Notes under the pieces: generated by a model
What the model saw: only the letters and a program-made list of their open reading frames with translations
Told to the model about the DNA's origin: nothing
Database searches by the model: none
Shown: one piece after another, positions 25,811-34,482 of the stretch
How the letters are laid out: each line of letters starts with the position of its first letter
Numbering within the stretch: position 1 is the first letter of the stretch
Made by a program: the position numbers and the translations under genes
Source: Burkholderia sp. PAMC 26561
GTDB taxonomy: Bacteria > Pseudomonadota > Gammaproteobacteria > Burkholderiales > Burkholderiaceae
Assembly: GCF_001557535.2 (NCBI RefSeq)
Contig: NZ_CP014308.1
Span: 186,001-250,000, forward strand
Direction: 5' to 3'
DNA length: 64,000 nt

Positions 25811-26239
25811 CTACGCGACTTCACGTCGCACTAACACAGTAGTACTAGGGCTTTCGGACTCGTTGCATCCGTGCACCTTGGCATGCGGCACCAATGCGAG
25901 ACCTCGTCGATTGGACGTGCCGCAGGGCGGCGGCCTGCCTGTCGCGCACAACACCGCATGCAGCGCATCGCCGCTTTGTCCTTTAAGCCAACAACGTCGC
26001 ATGCCATGGTCTTGCTTCACGTGGTCAATGATCGGTTCAATTGCCTGGCGTCGCTTGAGCCAGCGCCGCTGTGGGTTGGTCAACGTCTTGTGTTTGCCAC
26101 GGTCAATCAACTGTACCGGGCCAAGTTCAGCGTCAACACCGCGAAAGCCGAGATCAGCAAGTAAATAAGCAGGGAACTTTCTCAGGAGAAGAGTCATACT
26201 CGGTACATCCAAGTGAGTGGTCCTTGGATACGGTTGCAC
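25811..26239 (-). pseudogene. IS5-type transposase, C-terminal fragment
   Basis: The minus-strand frame contains YLLADLGFRGVDAELGPVQL, RGKHKTLT, RRWLKRRQAIEPIIDHVKQD and GMRRCWLKGQSGDALHAVLCA, the DDE C-terminal block of IS5/IS1182-like transposases with the catalytic Glu region. After VLCATG the expected GYNxRWLLRA is replaced by unrelated residues, so the true homology ends near 25940, and before about 26165 it is equally foreign. Only roughly 75 residues survive. Confidence 0.75.
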
Positions 26240-26321
26240 GCCCCGTCATTTTTTGGATTATCTCGAAGCTACCTGGGCACGTGACCTGCCAGGGTGACAG
26301 TGGAGGCGTCAAGGAAAGTTC

Positions 26322-27443
26322 ATGGCTGCATTCAAACAGGCGAGATGGTCCCACCGTATTGCCATACTGCTAGCGTGTATTGCTCTGGTTATCGTAGGCG
26401 GTTGGGGCGTCATGGTGCACGAACTCAAACTACAAGTGGCCGAGTTACTAGGTCCCAACGGGTCCGCGGAGCGCATCGACGTGGGATTTTTCACCGTCAC
26501 GCTTAAGCGCGTCGAGTTACGCGCTCCACGAGAATGGCCTACAAAGGATTTGTTTCGTGCGGAACACGCGGCAATAAAACTCGAATGGCGAACGATTTTT
26601 ACGCCCAGCGTTCACGCTGAGTACGTCTTCGTCGATCAATACTATTTATCAGTTGTTCGGGCGCGTAACGGTAGCCTTCGCGTGTTGCCGCGCTTCACGT
26701 CCGAAGAGCGGGAAGCGGATGGGCAGTCCTGTGCAGCAGCCAAGCGCGCGAACGCCGACAAGCTGATCGACTATATCGTGCTCCGCAACGGCACCGTTGA
26801 TCTTGTTGATGAGACAATTCGAACGCCACCCTACCGCATCGTGATCACGAACGCCGGCGGTGAAGTGCGTCATTTACGCCTTCCCGATCTGTCAAATCCT
26901 ACGATCATTGAACTAACGGGTTCTTTGCACGGGCCGTCGCACGAAGGGGTAGTGTCGAGCAAGGGGTCGATCATCCTTGCGAACAGCGACTCGCGATTGC
27001 AAACGCACCTGCGCAACGTCGATATCACCTTGTTTGACCCCTATCTAATCAGGGAGGCAGGCAGCACGGCGAAGGCGCGCGGCGGAACGATCGATCTCGC
27101 ATTGGACGCGACCATTCAAAACGGACGTATCCGTGCCCCCGGCTCCGTCGTTCTCAAGAATCTAGAACTCGCACAAAGCAAAAAAGCGGGCGATACCATC
27201 GCGTCCGTGCCAGCGAAATCAGCCGTAGCGGCGCTTAAAGACTCTTCAGGAACCATCAAGCTCAAGTTTGAACTGGATGGCAACCTTCGCGACCCTCATT
27301 TTTCCCTGACACAGAGCGTGGGCGCGGAAATCATGAAAGGCTTTCCCAATGCGGTGGCTTCGGGAGCCAGCGGGATAGTGAAAGGGGCAACGCAGGCCGT
27401 AGAAGGCATCGGGCGCAAATTGGGAAGCTTGCTCTCGAAATAA
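26322..27443 (+). CDS. DUF748/AsmA-like membrane-anchored protein
   Basis: 373-aa protein with a single N-terminal membrane helix (about residues 12-32) and a long exposed region of repeated beta-strand character, as in AsmA/DUF748 proteins of the envelope. Seen: VGFFTVTLKRVELRAP and GGTIDLALDATIQNGRI, then a C-terminal glycine/alanine-rich segment AVASGASGIVKGATQAVEG. AAGGAAAG precedes the ATG. It faces the lar gene train tail to tail across a 61-bp gap. A role in lipid or envelope upkeep is only an inference from the family. Confidence 0.75.
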   Translation: MAAFKQARWSHRIAILLACIALVIVGGWGVMVHELKLQVAELLGPNGSAERIDVGFFTVTLKRVELRAPREWPTKDLFRAEHAAIKLEWRTIFTPSVHAEYVFVDQYYLSVVRARNGSLRVLPRFTSEEREADGQSCAAAKRANADKLIDYIVLRNGTVDLVDETIRTPPYRIVITNAGGEVRHLRLPDLSNPTIIELTGSLHGPSHEGVVSSKGSIILANSDSRLQTHLRNVDITLFDPYLIREAGSTAKARGGTIDLALDATIQNGRIRAPGSVVLKNLELAQSKKAGDTIASVPAKSAVAALKDSSGTIKLKFELDGNLRDPHFSLTQSVGAEIMKGFPNAVASGASGIVKGATQAVEGIGRKLGSLLSK

Positions 27444-27504
27444 CTCCATTGGACGGGCCGTTGTCAGGCTGGCCAAGCCCTGAGAACCACCAATAAAGAC
27501 AAAT

Positions 27505-28848
27505 TTATGGAGCGTTCTTTTTTCCCGGGGCAACGCGCCATATCGCGTTGCCGACATCGTCCGCGACTAGCAAGGCGCCGTCTTTATCGACAACGACGCC
27601 AACGGGCCGTCCTTTCGCATGACCTTCTGAATCGAGGAAGCCATCAAGGAAATCTTCGGGAGGACCCGACGGTCTTCCATTGGCGAACGGCACGAAAACC
27701 ACTTTGTATCCTGTGCGAGGTTTGCGGTTCCAGGAGCCATGCTGCCCGACGAAAGCGCCGTTCCGGTAGTGATCCGGAAACAATGATCCTTTATAGAAAA
27801 CAAGGCCAAGCGAGGCCGTATGGTTGCCTAATGCGTAGTCTGGAACGACGGCTGTCGCCACGAGATCGGGCCGCTGCGGTTGCACCCGTTGGTCCACATG
27901 CGAACCATAATAGCTATAGGGCCATCCGTAAAAGGCGCCCTCGTGTACTGCGGTCATATAGTCAGGAACCAGGTCGTTGCCGAGATCGTCGCGTTCGTTG
28001 ACGGCGGTCCACAACTCGCCGGTTTGGGGTTGCCATGCGAGCCCATTTGCATTGCGCAAACCGGTCGCGAAGGGACGCATAGTCCCTGTCTTGATATCAA
28101 AAATGAGAATTCGTGCACGGTCCGATTCCACATCGATACCGTTTTCAGCGGCATTGCTGTTCGAGCCGACCGTGATGAACAAGTGAGCGTTGTCCGCGCT
28201 TGCGATGATATTTTTTGTCCAGTGATGATCGATCGGACCGGCCGGCAGCTCAGCTACCTTTACGCCCGGGCTATGGATCATAGTTTCGCCCGCGACATAG
28301 GGAAACCGCAGAAGGGCATCTGTGTCAGCTATGTACAGATCGTTGCCGACCAACGCCATGCCGAACGGCGAATGGAGGTTCTCGATCAGGACGGTCTTGG
28401 TCGCGGGTTCGCCGCTCTCGCTCGCCTTGCGCAACAGGATGATTTTGTCGGGGCTCGGTACGCCTGCGCCCGCGCGTTTCATGACCTGCTTTCTGACCCA
28501 CGCCGTGAACCGTTTGATCGGTCCGCCTGTCTGATCGTGTACCTCTGGCGCGTCAGCTTCGGCAACGAGCACGTCGCCGTTCGGAAGCACGTACAGCCAG
28601 CGAGGGTGATTGAGGTCACGCGCGTATGCGTTGACGGTGAATCCCGCCGTTGCCTTTGGACGATCCGCTTGGCTGAAGCTTCTGACAGGTGCGATATTGA
28701 CCGTCGTGATTATTGATTTCGCGGGAGCGGGCAGAGGCGGTGCGGGACCGAATCCGGTTGTTTCCGGCACAGTGGAGGTCGCGCCGCATGCGGCAAGACA
28801 TCCGCTTAGAATTGCGACCAGTGCGATTCTTGCAATTCCATGGCTCAT
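27505..28848 (-). CDS. Sorbosone dehydrogenase-like beta-propeller lipoprotein
   Basis: 447-aa exported lipoprotein with lipobox LAAC (lipidated Cys about residue 21). The body is a six-bladed propeller of the glucose/sorbosone dehydrogenase family: NHPRWLYVLPNGDVLVAEAD, LHSPFGMALVGNDLYIAD, GLRNANGLAWQPQTGELW, VNERDDLGNDLVPDY and GSWNRKPRTGYKVVF. Relatives oxidise sugars with PQQ, though many members are uncharacterised. AGGACC precedes the ATG. It is the last gene of the minus-strand train with larC/E/B, 71 bp after the nickel permease. Its inclusion with nickel-pincer genes is unexplained and could point to sugar-acid chemistry in the periplasm. Confidence 0.85.
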   Translation of the reverse strand: MSHGIARIALVAILSGCLAACGATSTVPETTGFGPAPPLPAPAKSIITTVNIAPVRSFSQADRPKATAGFTVNAYARDLNHPRWLYVLPNGDVLVAEADAPEVHDQTGGPIKRFTAWVRKQVMKRAGAGVPSPDKIILLRKASESGEPATKTVLIENLHSPFGMALVGNDLYIADTDALLRFPYVAGETMIHSPGVKVAELPAGPIDHHWTKNIIASADNAHLFITVGSNSNAAENGIDVESDRARILIFDIKTGTMRPFATGLRNANGLAWQPQTGELWTAVNERDDLGNDLVPDYMTAVHEGAFYGWPYSYYGSHVDQRVQPQRPDLVATAVVPDYALGNHTASLGLVFYKGSLFPDHYRNGAFVGQHGSWNRKPRTGYKVVFVPFANGRPSGPPEDFLDGFLDSEGHAKGRPVGVVVDKDGALLVADDVGNAIWRVAPGKKNAP

Positions 28849-28919
28849 GTCGCGGGTCCTGATAAAGACAGGTTGATGTGGGTTTGCATGCGTGGAAGAT
28901 GAGCGTACTGACTAAATGA

Positions 28920-29990
28920 TTAAGCAACACTGCCGGTATTGTTGCGAACGCCGGCCTGCTTCCATCTGGCGAAGGCAGCCCAGCCGGCCCACGTCGCGGC
29001 GAAAACGCCGACGACCGCATAGCCGATTGCTTCTGAGTGATCGTTGAGACTTGAAATCGCGTCCCAGAATCTGCCGTGCAGATCGAGATAGCGGGTAATC
29101 AGTCCAAAGGCTTCAATGGCACCAACCACGACGGCGACGCCTACAGAAAAGCCCGTGATAATGATGTTGTACGAAAGTTTTCGAACCGGATCGATTTGGG
29201 CCCAACCGTAAGCGCCTTGCATCAGGATGCTGTCGCTGGTATCGACCAGGGCCATGCCGGCGGTGAAAAGCAACGGGAAAATCAGAATAGACCAGACCGG
29301 AAGTCCGCGGGCGGATCCGGTAGCCGATATGCCGAGTATGCCGACTTCGGTGGCGGTATCGAATCCCAAGCCAAAAAGAAAGCCTAAAAAATACATGTGC
29401 CAGCTCTTGTTGATGAGCCGGAAAAGCGGACGGCACAATCTGGCGAACAAACCGCGACTGACGAATAGCTGTTCAAGGTGTTCATCGGTGTGGGACACCC
29501 CGGTGTGAACGCGCTTGAGCGCGGTAATGGCCGAGCACAAAACTCGCAGATTGACGCAAGCGATGGCGATGAGAAATAACGCAGATATCAGGGTACCAAT
29601 CACCGCGCCAATCTCTTTGAGATTCGAATACCGCTGATCCAGCGTTGTAGCTGTGACTGCAACGAACGCCGAGGCAAGGACGACGATTGTGGAGTGCCCA
29701 AGTGAAAAAAGCAGACCGACGCACAGGGGGCGTCGACCTTCTGCTCCGAGCTTGCGCGTTACGTTGTCGATTGCGGCGATGTGATCCGCGTCGACTGCGT
29801 GACGCAATCCGAACGAATACGCAAGAAAGCTGGTCCCAATCAACAAAGGGTAACCGCGGAACTGCAAGAACGCCATTGCCCATGCGGCTGCGTTGAAGGC
29901 AAATAGTCCGAGATAGAGCAGCTTGATCTTGCTCCTTATCGAAGCGCCGAAGCCATCGGGCAATAATGCGTAGGGTTTAGGCATGGGCAC
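28920..29990 (-). CDS. NiCoT-family nickel/cobalt permease (HoxN/NixA type)
   Basis: 356-aa inner-membrane protein with about eight helices. The second-helix signature HAVDADHIAAIDN and LGFDTATEVGIL are the hallmark nickel-binding and pore motifs of HoxN/HupN/NixA transporters. It sits 102 bp after the aldo/keto reductase in the same orientation as larC-larE-larB, so nickel supply for the pincer cofactor is the simplest role. Cobalt cannot be excluded from sequence, as both metals use the same motif. Confidence 0.93.
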   Translation of the reverse strand: MPMPKPYALLPDGFGASIRSKIKLLYLGLFAFNAAAWAMAFLQFRGYPLLIGTSFLAYSFGLRHAVDADHIAAIDNVTRKLGAEGRRPLCVGLLFSLGHSTIVVLASAFVAVTATTLDQRYSNLKEIGAVIGTLISALFLIAIACVNLRVLCSAITALKRVHTGVSHTDEHLEQLFVSRGLFARLCRPLFRLINKSWHMYFLGFLFGLGFDTATEVGILGISATGSARGLPVWSILIFPLLFTAGMALVDTSDSILMQGAYGWAQIDPVRKLSYNIIITGFSVGVAVVVGAIEAFGLITRYLDLHGRFWDAISSLNDHSEAIGYAVVGVFAATWAGWAAFARWKQAGVRNNTGSVA

Positions 29991-30092
29991 TTGCGAGCCT
30001 CGATCGAATGAGTCGGAGCGTTAAGAGGACCGCACCCGGCGCCATCGGGGAAAGTCAGCGGTGGGGCAGGGCGCTTTTGCACAACCGGCGCA

Positions 30093-31223
30093 TCAGGTCG
30101 CAGGGCCCGGCGCGAGGTCTTCAACTCCGGGCGTCAGTCCACCGAGAAAGTCGGGGTGCTTGGCAGTCGTATCAAAATAGTTTGATGTTTTAAATAGCTC
30201 GTACTTACCTTCCATTGCCAGTTGCCTTGTCTGATCGGCCATGGCTGCCACTTGGTCTGCACTCATTGGCTTGAATGTACGCGTAGCTTCGAAGGCCTGA
30301 TTCAGTACTTTTTCATTGTCGATGCCAGTGATGACCACCGAAGTCGGCATATTCAAGGAGAAATGAAGCATGTCCAGAGGCGTAAGCGACAAGCCGCTTT
30401 TTAGGATCACACTGTCGCCGAAAGTCTTCATGCCCAGCACGCCAATTTGTTGTTTAACAAGTTCAGGAACCACCAGATGTCCAAAACTGCGAAAGTGCGC
30501 GTCCATGACATTGAGGGGCATCTGGACCGTGTCAAACTGGAAACCGTGGCGTGCCGCAGTGGCCAGCATGTAGAGATGTATGCGTGGGTCCTTGTGACCC
30601 GTAAAGCCGATGTACCGAACCTTGCCGGCCTGCTTGGCGGCCACCAGCGCTTCGAGCGCGCCATCTTTTGCAAAGATGCGGTCAGGATCGTCGAAGCGGA
30701 GGATTTCGTGAAACTGCACTAGGTCAATATGATCAACCTTCATACGTTGCAGCGACTCGTCAAGTTGTTGCTGCGCGGACATCTTGGTGCGTCCGTCTAT
30801 CTTTGTCATAAGGAATGCCTTGTTCCTGTAGCCGCCTTGTGAAAGCGCGGTGCCCATGCGAATCTCGCTTTGACCGCCGTTGTAATCCCACGAGTTGTCG
30901 AGGAAATTGATGCCGCGGTCAAGCGCGGCCTGAATCAACTTGACCGCCATTTTTTCATCGACTGGCGGCTTGCCTATGTGCGAACCGCCCAGCCCAATCG
31001 CAGACACCTTTTCACCCGTGCGCCCTAGTGTGCGGTACAACATGTCACCGCGCCGTTCGCCTGGATCGGTGACCCGAAGTAGCATGCGCGGGTCGAGGTT
31101 ACCAACAGTTCCGTCTGCGTTGGTCGACATGTCTGCCGGGGAGGCCTGCGCCGAGGCCGTTCCATGAGCGGCGGCTGCCGCGGCGCCTGCTGCCGTGCCT
31201 TGCAGGAAGGTACGTCGTTTCAT
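30093..31223 (-). CDS. Tat-exported aldo/keto reductase
   Basis: 376-aa protein from the ATG at 31223; longer in-frame starts lie inside larB and are unlikely. The N-terminus MKRRTFLQGTAAGAAAAAAH is a Tat signal, so the enzyme is probably periplasmic. The AKR barrel follows: TLGRTGEKVSAIGLGGSHIG, FLDNSWDYNGG (tetrad Asp and Tyr), FLMTKIDGRT (Lys) and LVQFHEIL (His), with YIGFTGHKDP and a C-terminal extension after about residue 330. The start codon overlaps the larB stop (ATGA), so the two are translationally coupled. A periplasmic AKR raises the question of its redox cofactor. Close functional ties to the nickel-pincer system are inferred from the coupling. Confidence 0.9.
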   Translation of the reverse strand: MKRRTFLQGTAAGAAAAAAHGTASAQASPADMSTNADGTVGNLDPRMLLRVTDPGERRGDMLYRTLGRTGEKVSAIGLGGSHIGKPPVDEKMAVKLIQAALDRGINFLDNSWDYNGGQSEIRMGTALSQGGYRNKAFLMTKIDGRTKMSAQQQLDESLQRMKVDHIDLVQFHEILRFDDPDRIFAKDGALEALVAAKQAGKVRYIGFTGHKDPRIHLYMLATAARHGFQFDTVQMPLNVMDAHFRSFGHLVVPELVKQQIGVLGMKTFGDSVILKSGLSLTPLDMLHFSLNMPTSVVITGIDNEKVLNQAFEATRTFKPMSADQVAAMADQTRQLAMEGKYELFKTSNYFDTTAKHPDFLGGLTPGVEDLAPGPAT

Positions 31224-31942
31224 GACCGGTTCTCCTGAGATATCAATGAGGATTCGTGCGATGTGGAAACCGCCTGCACGGCGGCGTCGATGGCATTGAC
31301 AATGCGTATTGCCGCGCAGGCAGCGCCAAAGCCATTGTCGATATTCACAACTGAAATGCCCGGCGAACAGGTTGCGAGAATGGCGTCGAGTGCGGTGCGC
31401 CCACCTGTCGCCACGCCGTAACCTACCGACGTCGGCACCGCGATCAAGGCGCTTTTGATCAACCCTCCGACGACTGTCGGCAACGCGGCGTCCATTCCGG
31501 CAATCGCGATCACGACCGGGAACTCGCTGATCGCTTCGATACGCGTCATCAGGCGCCACAGTCCGGCGACACCGACATCCACGAAGAGGGTCGCGTCTTC
31601 GCCATAGTGGTGAAGCGTGCGTTCAGCTTCCCTAGCGACTGGAATGTCCGATGTACCGGCTGCAAGCAGCGCAATGCGTGACGCCTTCGACAGAGGTAGC
31701 GCGCTGCCTGCTCGCGCGGTGGAGGACACCGCGCAGTAATCCAAGCAGCCGCGTACCGTCTCGGGAATCGCATCAAATTGCGACTGCGACAGCCGTGTGA
31801 TGAGCAGACGTGCTCCACGTTCGACTGCTGCTTCCACAATGAACGCGATCTGTGCGGGCGACTTGCCTGCGCCATAGACTGCTTCTTCCAAACCGGTCCG
31901 CTCGGCGCGCCTGAAATCCAGTTTAACTTCGTCCTGAATCAT
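31220..31942 (-). CDS. larB: Nickel-pincer cofactor biosynthesis protein LarB
   Basis: 240-aa LarB, which carboxylates and hydrolyses nicotinic acid adenine dinucleotide to start nickel-pincer nucleotide synthesis. The C-terminal AIR-carboxylase-like domain shows AAGTSDIPVAREAERTL, VVIAIAGMDAALPTVVGGL and VPTSVGYG with the family's conserved ATGGRTALD. The N-terminal part has LDFRRAERTGLEEAVYG, typical of LarB. It overlaps larE upstream by ATGA and the aldo/keto reductase downstream by ATGA, so the three are read as one coupled block. Length is normal and all core motifs are intact. Confidence 0.93.
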   Translation of the reverse strand: MIQDEVKLDFRRAERTGLEEAVYGAGKSPAQIAFIVEAAVERGARLLITRLSQSQFDAIPETVRGCLDYCAVSSTARAGSALPLSKASRIALLAAGTSDIPVAREAERTLHHYGEDATLFVDVGVAGLWRLMTRIEAISEFPVVIAIAGMDAALPTVVGGLIKSALIAVPTSVGYGVATGGRTALDAILATCSPGISVVNIDNGFGAACAAIRIVNAIDAAVQAVSTSHESSLISQENRS

Positions 31943-32751
31943 GCCTGCCTCGTCAGAAATGCGCTGCCAACCTTATAGGGCGCGAAGTATGGCGGCGACC
32001 CCATGAGCGGCCGACCTGTTGCTTCACCTTCTGCCTTGATCGCAGCGATCAGGTGAGCGGTTATCGAAGGCGTCAGCGCTGCGAGACTCTGGTCGTCTAG
32101 CTCGATAACGACGCTCAACGCCCGCACGCGGCATCGCACCGTGGCAGCTGTGAGCGCCGCTGCAACCAGCTTCTCGACTCGATGAACAAATTCAAGTGAT
32201 GGCGCTTCAATGCGTATTCCCGTTTCTATGCGGCTGGACAAGCATGGGGACGACGGCAGGTCGGCGATCGATTCCAGGCCCATTTCGCGGGCAATGCGCC
32301 GTACGCCGGCCTTGTCGATACCCGCTTCTATATAAGGATGCCGGACGTCGCGCTCACGCGCCGCATCGAGTCCCGGCCGATATTCACCCAGATCGTCCGT
32401 GTTCGCGCCCGACACGATCTGTACATTTGTTTGCGCCTGAATGGTGGAGTAAAGCTGGCTCTTGCAGAAGAAGCAGCGATTGACCGGATTCTCGCGGTAG
32501 TGCGCATTGCCGAACTCATTGGCGTCGATCACGGATAGCGACCAGCCTTCCACCGCCGCGACATGCCTGACACGCTCCGTAGCTTCGGCGGGCACAGCGG
32601 GCGAGCTCGCGTGCAACATCCTGACGGTGGCACCGTTGCGCTTCCCAGCGCGATGCGCGACACAGGACAGTGTCATGCTGTCGACTCCGCCGCTGACCGC
32701 GACGGCGATATCTCCAAGCGAGTCCAGTATCTGGATCAAAGCAGCGAACAT
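31939..32751 (-). CDS. larE: Nickel-pincer cofactor sulfur-insertion protein LarE
   Basis: 270-aa PP-loop ATPase that inserts sulfur into the pyridinium biscarboxylate mononucleotide made by LarB. The PP-loop SGGVDS is at residues 20-25. Cysteines are present at 93 and 96 (NRCFFCK) and at 170 (SPCLSSR). In the Lactobacillus enzyme the cysteine of the last motif gives up its sulfur; some other LarE proteins use three cysteines to hold an iron-sulfur cluster. The three-Cys pattern here fits the second kind by inference. AGAGGAAA precedes the ATG. It lies 18 bp after larC and overlaps larB by four bases. Confidence 0.93.
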   Translation of the reverse strand: MFAALIQILDSLGDIAVAVSGGVDSMTLSCVAHRAGKRNGATVRMLHASSPAVPAEATERVRHVAAVEGWSLSVIDANEFGNAHYRENPVNRCFFCKSQLYSTIQAQTNVQIVSGANTDDLGEYRPGLDAARERDVRHPYIEAGIDKAGVRRIAREMGLESIADLPSSPCLSSRIETGIRIEAPSLEFVHRVEKLVAAALTAATVRCRVRALSVVIELDDQSLAALTPSITAHLIAAIKAEGEATGRPLMGSPPYFAPYKVGSAFLTRQA

Positions 32752-32769
32752 GGTTTCCTCTGAGGTAAG

Positions 32770-34005
32770 TCAGGCTTTGTCGGTTAATGCGGCTTGCACG
32801 GCCCGCGTGCGTGTCGCCATGCGTTGAGCATGGTCTTGCCGAGCCATGACGTCATCGGCCTCGGCTTTCGCAGAGATCCCGCCGGGCCGCTCGACACTTT
32901 TCACCCGCACGCGCTCGCCGTCCACGTCCACCTCGACTGCCCGGCGCGCGAGGGCAGCTCCGTGAACTAGGTGGTATCGGAGTCCAATGGTGGTGGTTTC
33001 GCGGAAGCAGGCATCGAGCACAGCGTCTATCGCTCCCGGCGATGCCAGCACCCGCACCGATGTCGCCATGCGTCCTTTTTTTCCGAACACGGCAGACTGC
33101 ACGACGTCGAAGATGTGCTCGTGCGCGCGCAGGTGGGAAAGGCCCATTGCGAGATCCTCCGCGCTCTGATCGTCAACTTCGAATTCAATTACAGCAAGTT
33201 GGCGATGCGTGTCGCCCGTTGGCGCTATAGATCTGGTGTCGTCAAACACGAGCGCTCGAACGCAGTTGCTGATGCCATCGAGTTTGCGCGTGCCAAATCC
33301 GAGTCCAGAGCGAGACAATTTTCCTGAGACCCGGTTCGTCGCAGCTTCGCCGCGACACAGGTATTTGAGGATTGCCGCACCGGTCGGTGTGACGCGTTCT
33401 CCCGGGACCCCGTCGTCCACCATGTCGAAACCTTCGAGCAGTAGTGCGGTAGCTGGAGCCGGAACCGGCATGATTCCGTGCGCAGTCTTGATTCTGCCGC
33501 CACCGATCGGGATGGCGCTGACGGTCCAGCTCGCACTAATCACATCGATCAGATAAGCCGCGCCGACGATATCCGCAATCGAGTCCCATGCGCCTACCTC
33601 ATGAAACACAACCTCGCTCGGCGGGACGCCATGTACCTTTCCTTCAGCTTGCGCGAGAAGCTCAAAGATGCTAACCGCATGCTTGGCGATTGCCGCAGGC
33701 AGGTCTTGCCGGAGTCGCGCGCGAATATCACTCCAGTGCACATGGTCGTGACTGTGTCCGGGCGCATGTTCATGACGTATGGAAGCGAGATGCCGTCCGC
33801 CTGATCCTGCCAGTTCCACACTGAACGTGAAACCATTGAGTATCGAATCGTTGTGCGGATGCAAAGTGCACTGGACACCTCTATCGCTGAACATACGCTC
33901 GACAACGCGAATCGTTTCACTTGCATGTTCAGGGAAGGCACTCAGCATGGTTGCGATGAACATATCGCCAGCTATTCCACCAACTAGGTCGAGATGAACT
34001 CTCAT
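32770..34005 (-). CDS. larC: Nickel-pincer cofactor nickel-insertion protein LarC
   Basis: 411-aa LarC, the CTP-dependent cyclometallase that inserts nickel in the last step. It begins MRVHLDLVGGIAGDMFIATM, the usual family start, so I chose the ATG at 34005; the frame is open 63 codons further up, but that part has no LarC character. A His-rich stretch HEHAPGHSHDHVHW (about residues 77-90) may bind nickel. SEVVFHEVGAWDSIADIVG, PVPAPATA and RVTPTGAAIL are conserved. It is one continuous gene, whereas in Lactobacillus plantarum it is split and needs a frameshift. No strong Shine-Dalgarno site is seen. It heads the lar gene train. Confidence 0.93.
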   Translation of the reverse strand: MRVHLDLVGGIAGDMFIATMLSAFPEHASETIRVVERMFSDRGVQCTLHPHNDSILNGFTFSVELAGSGGRHLASIRHEHAPGHSHDHVHWSDIRARLRQDLPAAIAKHAVSIFELLAQAEGKVHGVPPSEVVFHEVGAWDSIADIVGAAYLIDVISASWTVSAIPIGGGRIKTAHGIMPVPAPATALLLEGFDMVDDGVPGERVTPTGAAILKYLCRGEAATNRVSGKLSRSGLGFGTRKLDGISNCVRALVFDDTRSIAPTGDTHRQLAVIEFEVDDQSAEDLAMGLSHLRAHEHIFDVVQSAVFGKKGRMATSVRVLASPGAIDAVLDACFRETTTIGLRYHLVHGAALARRAVEVDVDGERVRVKSVERPGGISAKAEADDVMARQDHAQRMATRTRAVQAALTDKA

Positions 34006-34482
34006 GTGTTTGGTCTGTGCAAAAAGCGAGGGAGGAGAAACGTACGAACTGCAATAGCATGGTTTGTTCCTGTGCCAGAATTTGGACATCGCCCTTCGTT
34101 TTTCCATTGCGTTCAATTGAAAACCGAACCTGACCTGTGCTTTAAGCCGCAGATACCCTTCACTACATGAAATTGAGGTGAGGCCTGCCGACAAGTTTTT
34201 AACTTAAGGGTTCAGCCGAGATCTTTCTCGATCCGATGTGGCACGACCCCTAGCTTTCGGTTTGGTGAAAGTCGTAATGTCTCGCTAAGTTAGTACAGCA
34301 ATTGTTCAAGTATCCTGTCATAGGAAGCCGCGCGTTTAAGAGCCGGTGGTGCCTTAAGTCTTACCCAAATCGGACCGAAAGCCAGACGTTCGCATGGCAT
34401 CAATCAGTCATGCTGAATAGCGCGGAGACAACCCTTTCGTATTGCTTCAAGCCAACATTTCATCGGTAACCCCGGAGTGTTC
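34006..34482. other. Divergent promoter region between larC and hpnJ
   Basis: 477 bp without a convincing gene. It must carry the promoters of the nickel-pincer train (minus) and the hopanoid genes (plus). A minus-strand frame continuous with larC extends to 34194; its peptide GYLRLKAQ resembles GRLRLKAQ read at 25749 on the plus strand, possibly debris of a shared repeat. No riboswitch fold or metal-regulator dyad stands out. Confidence 0.45.

Noticed and set aside
27505..34005. Search for a LarA-type gene in or near the lar train
   Set aside because: None of the neighbouring proteins has LarA motifs or size; the AKR, permease and propeller are clearly other families.
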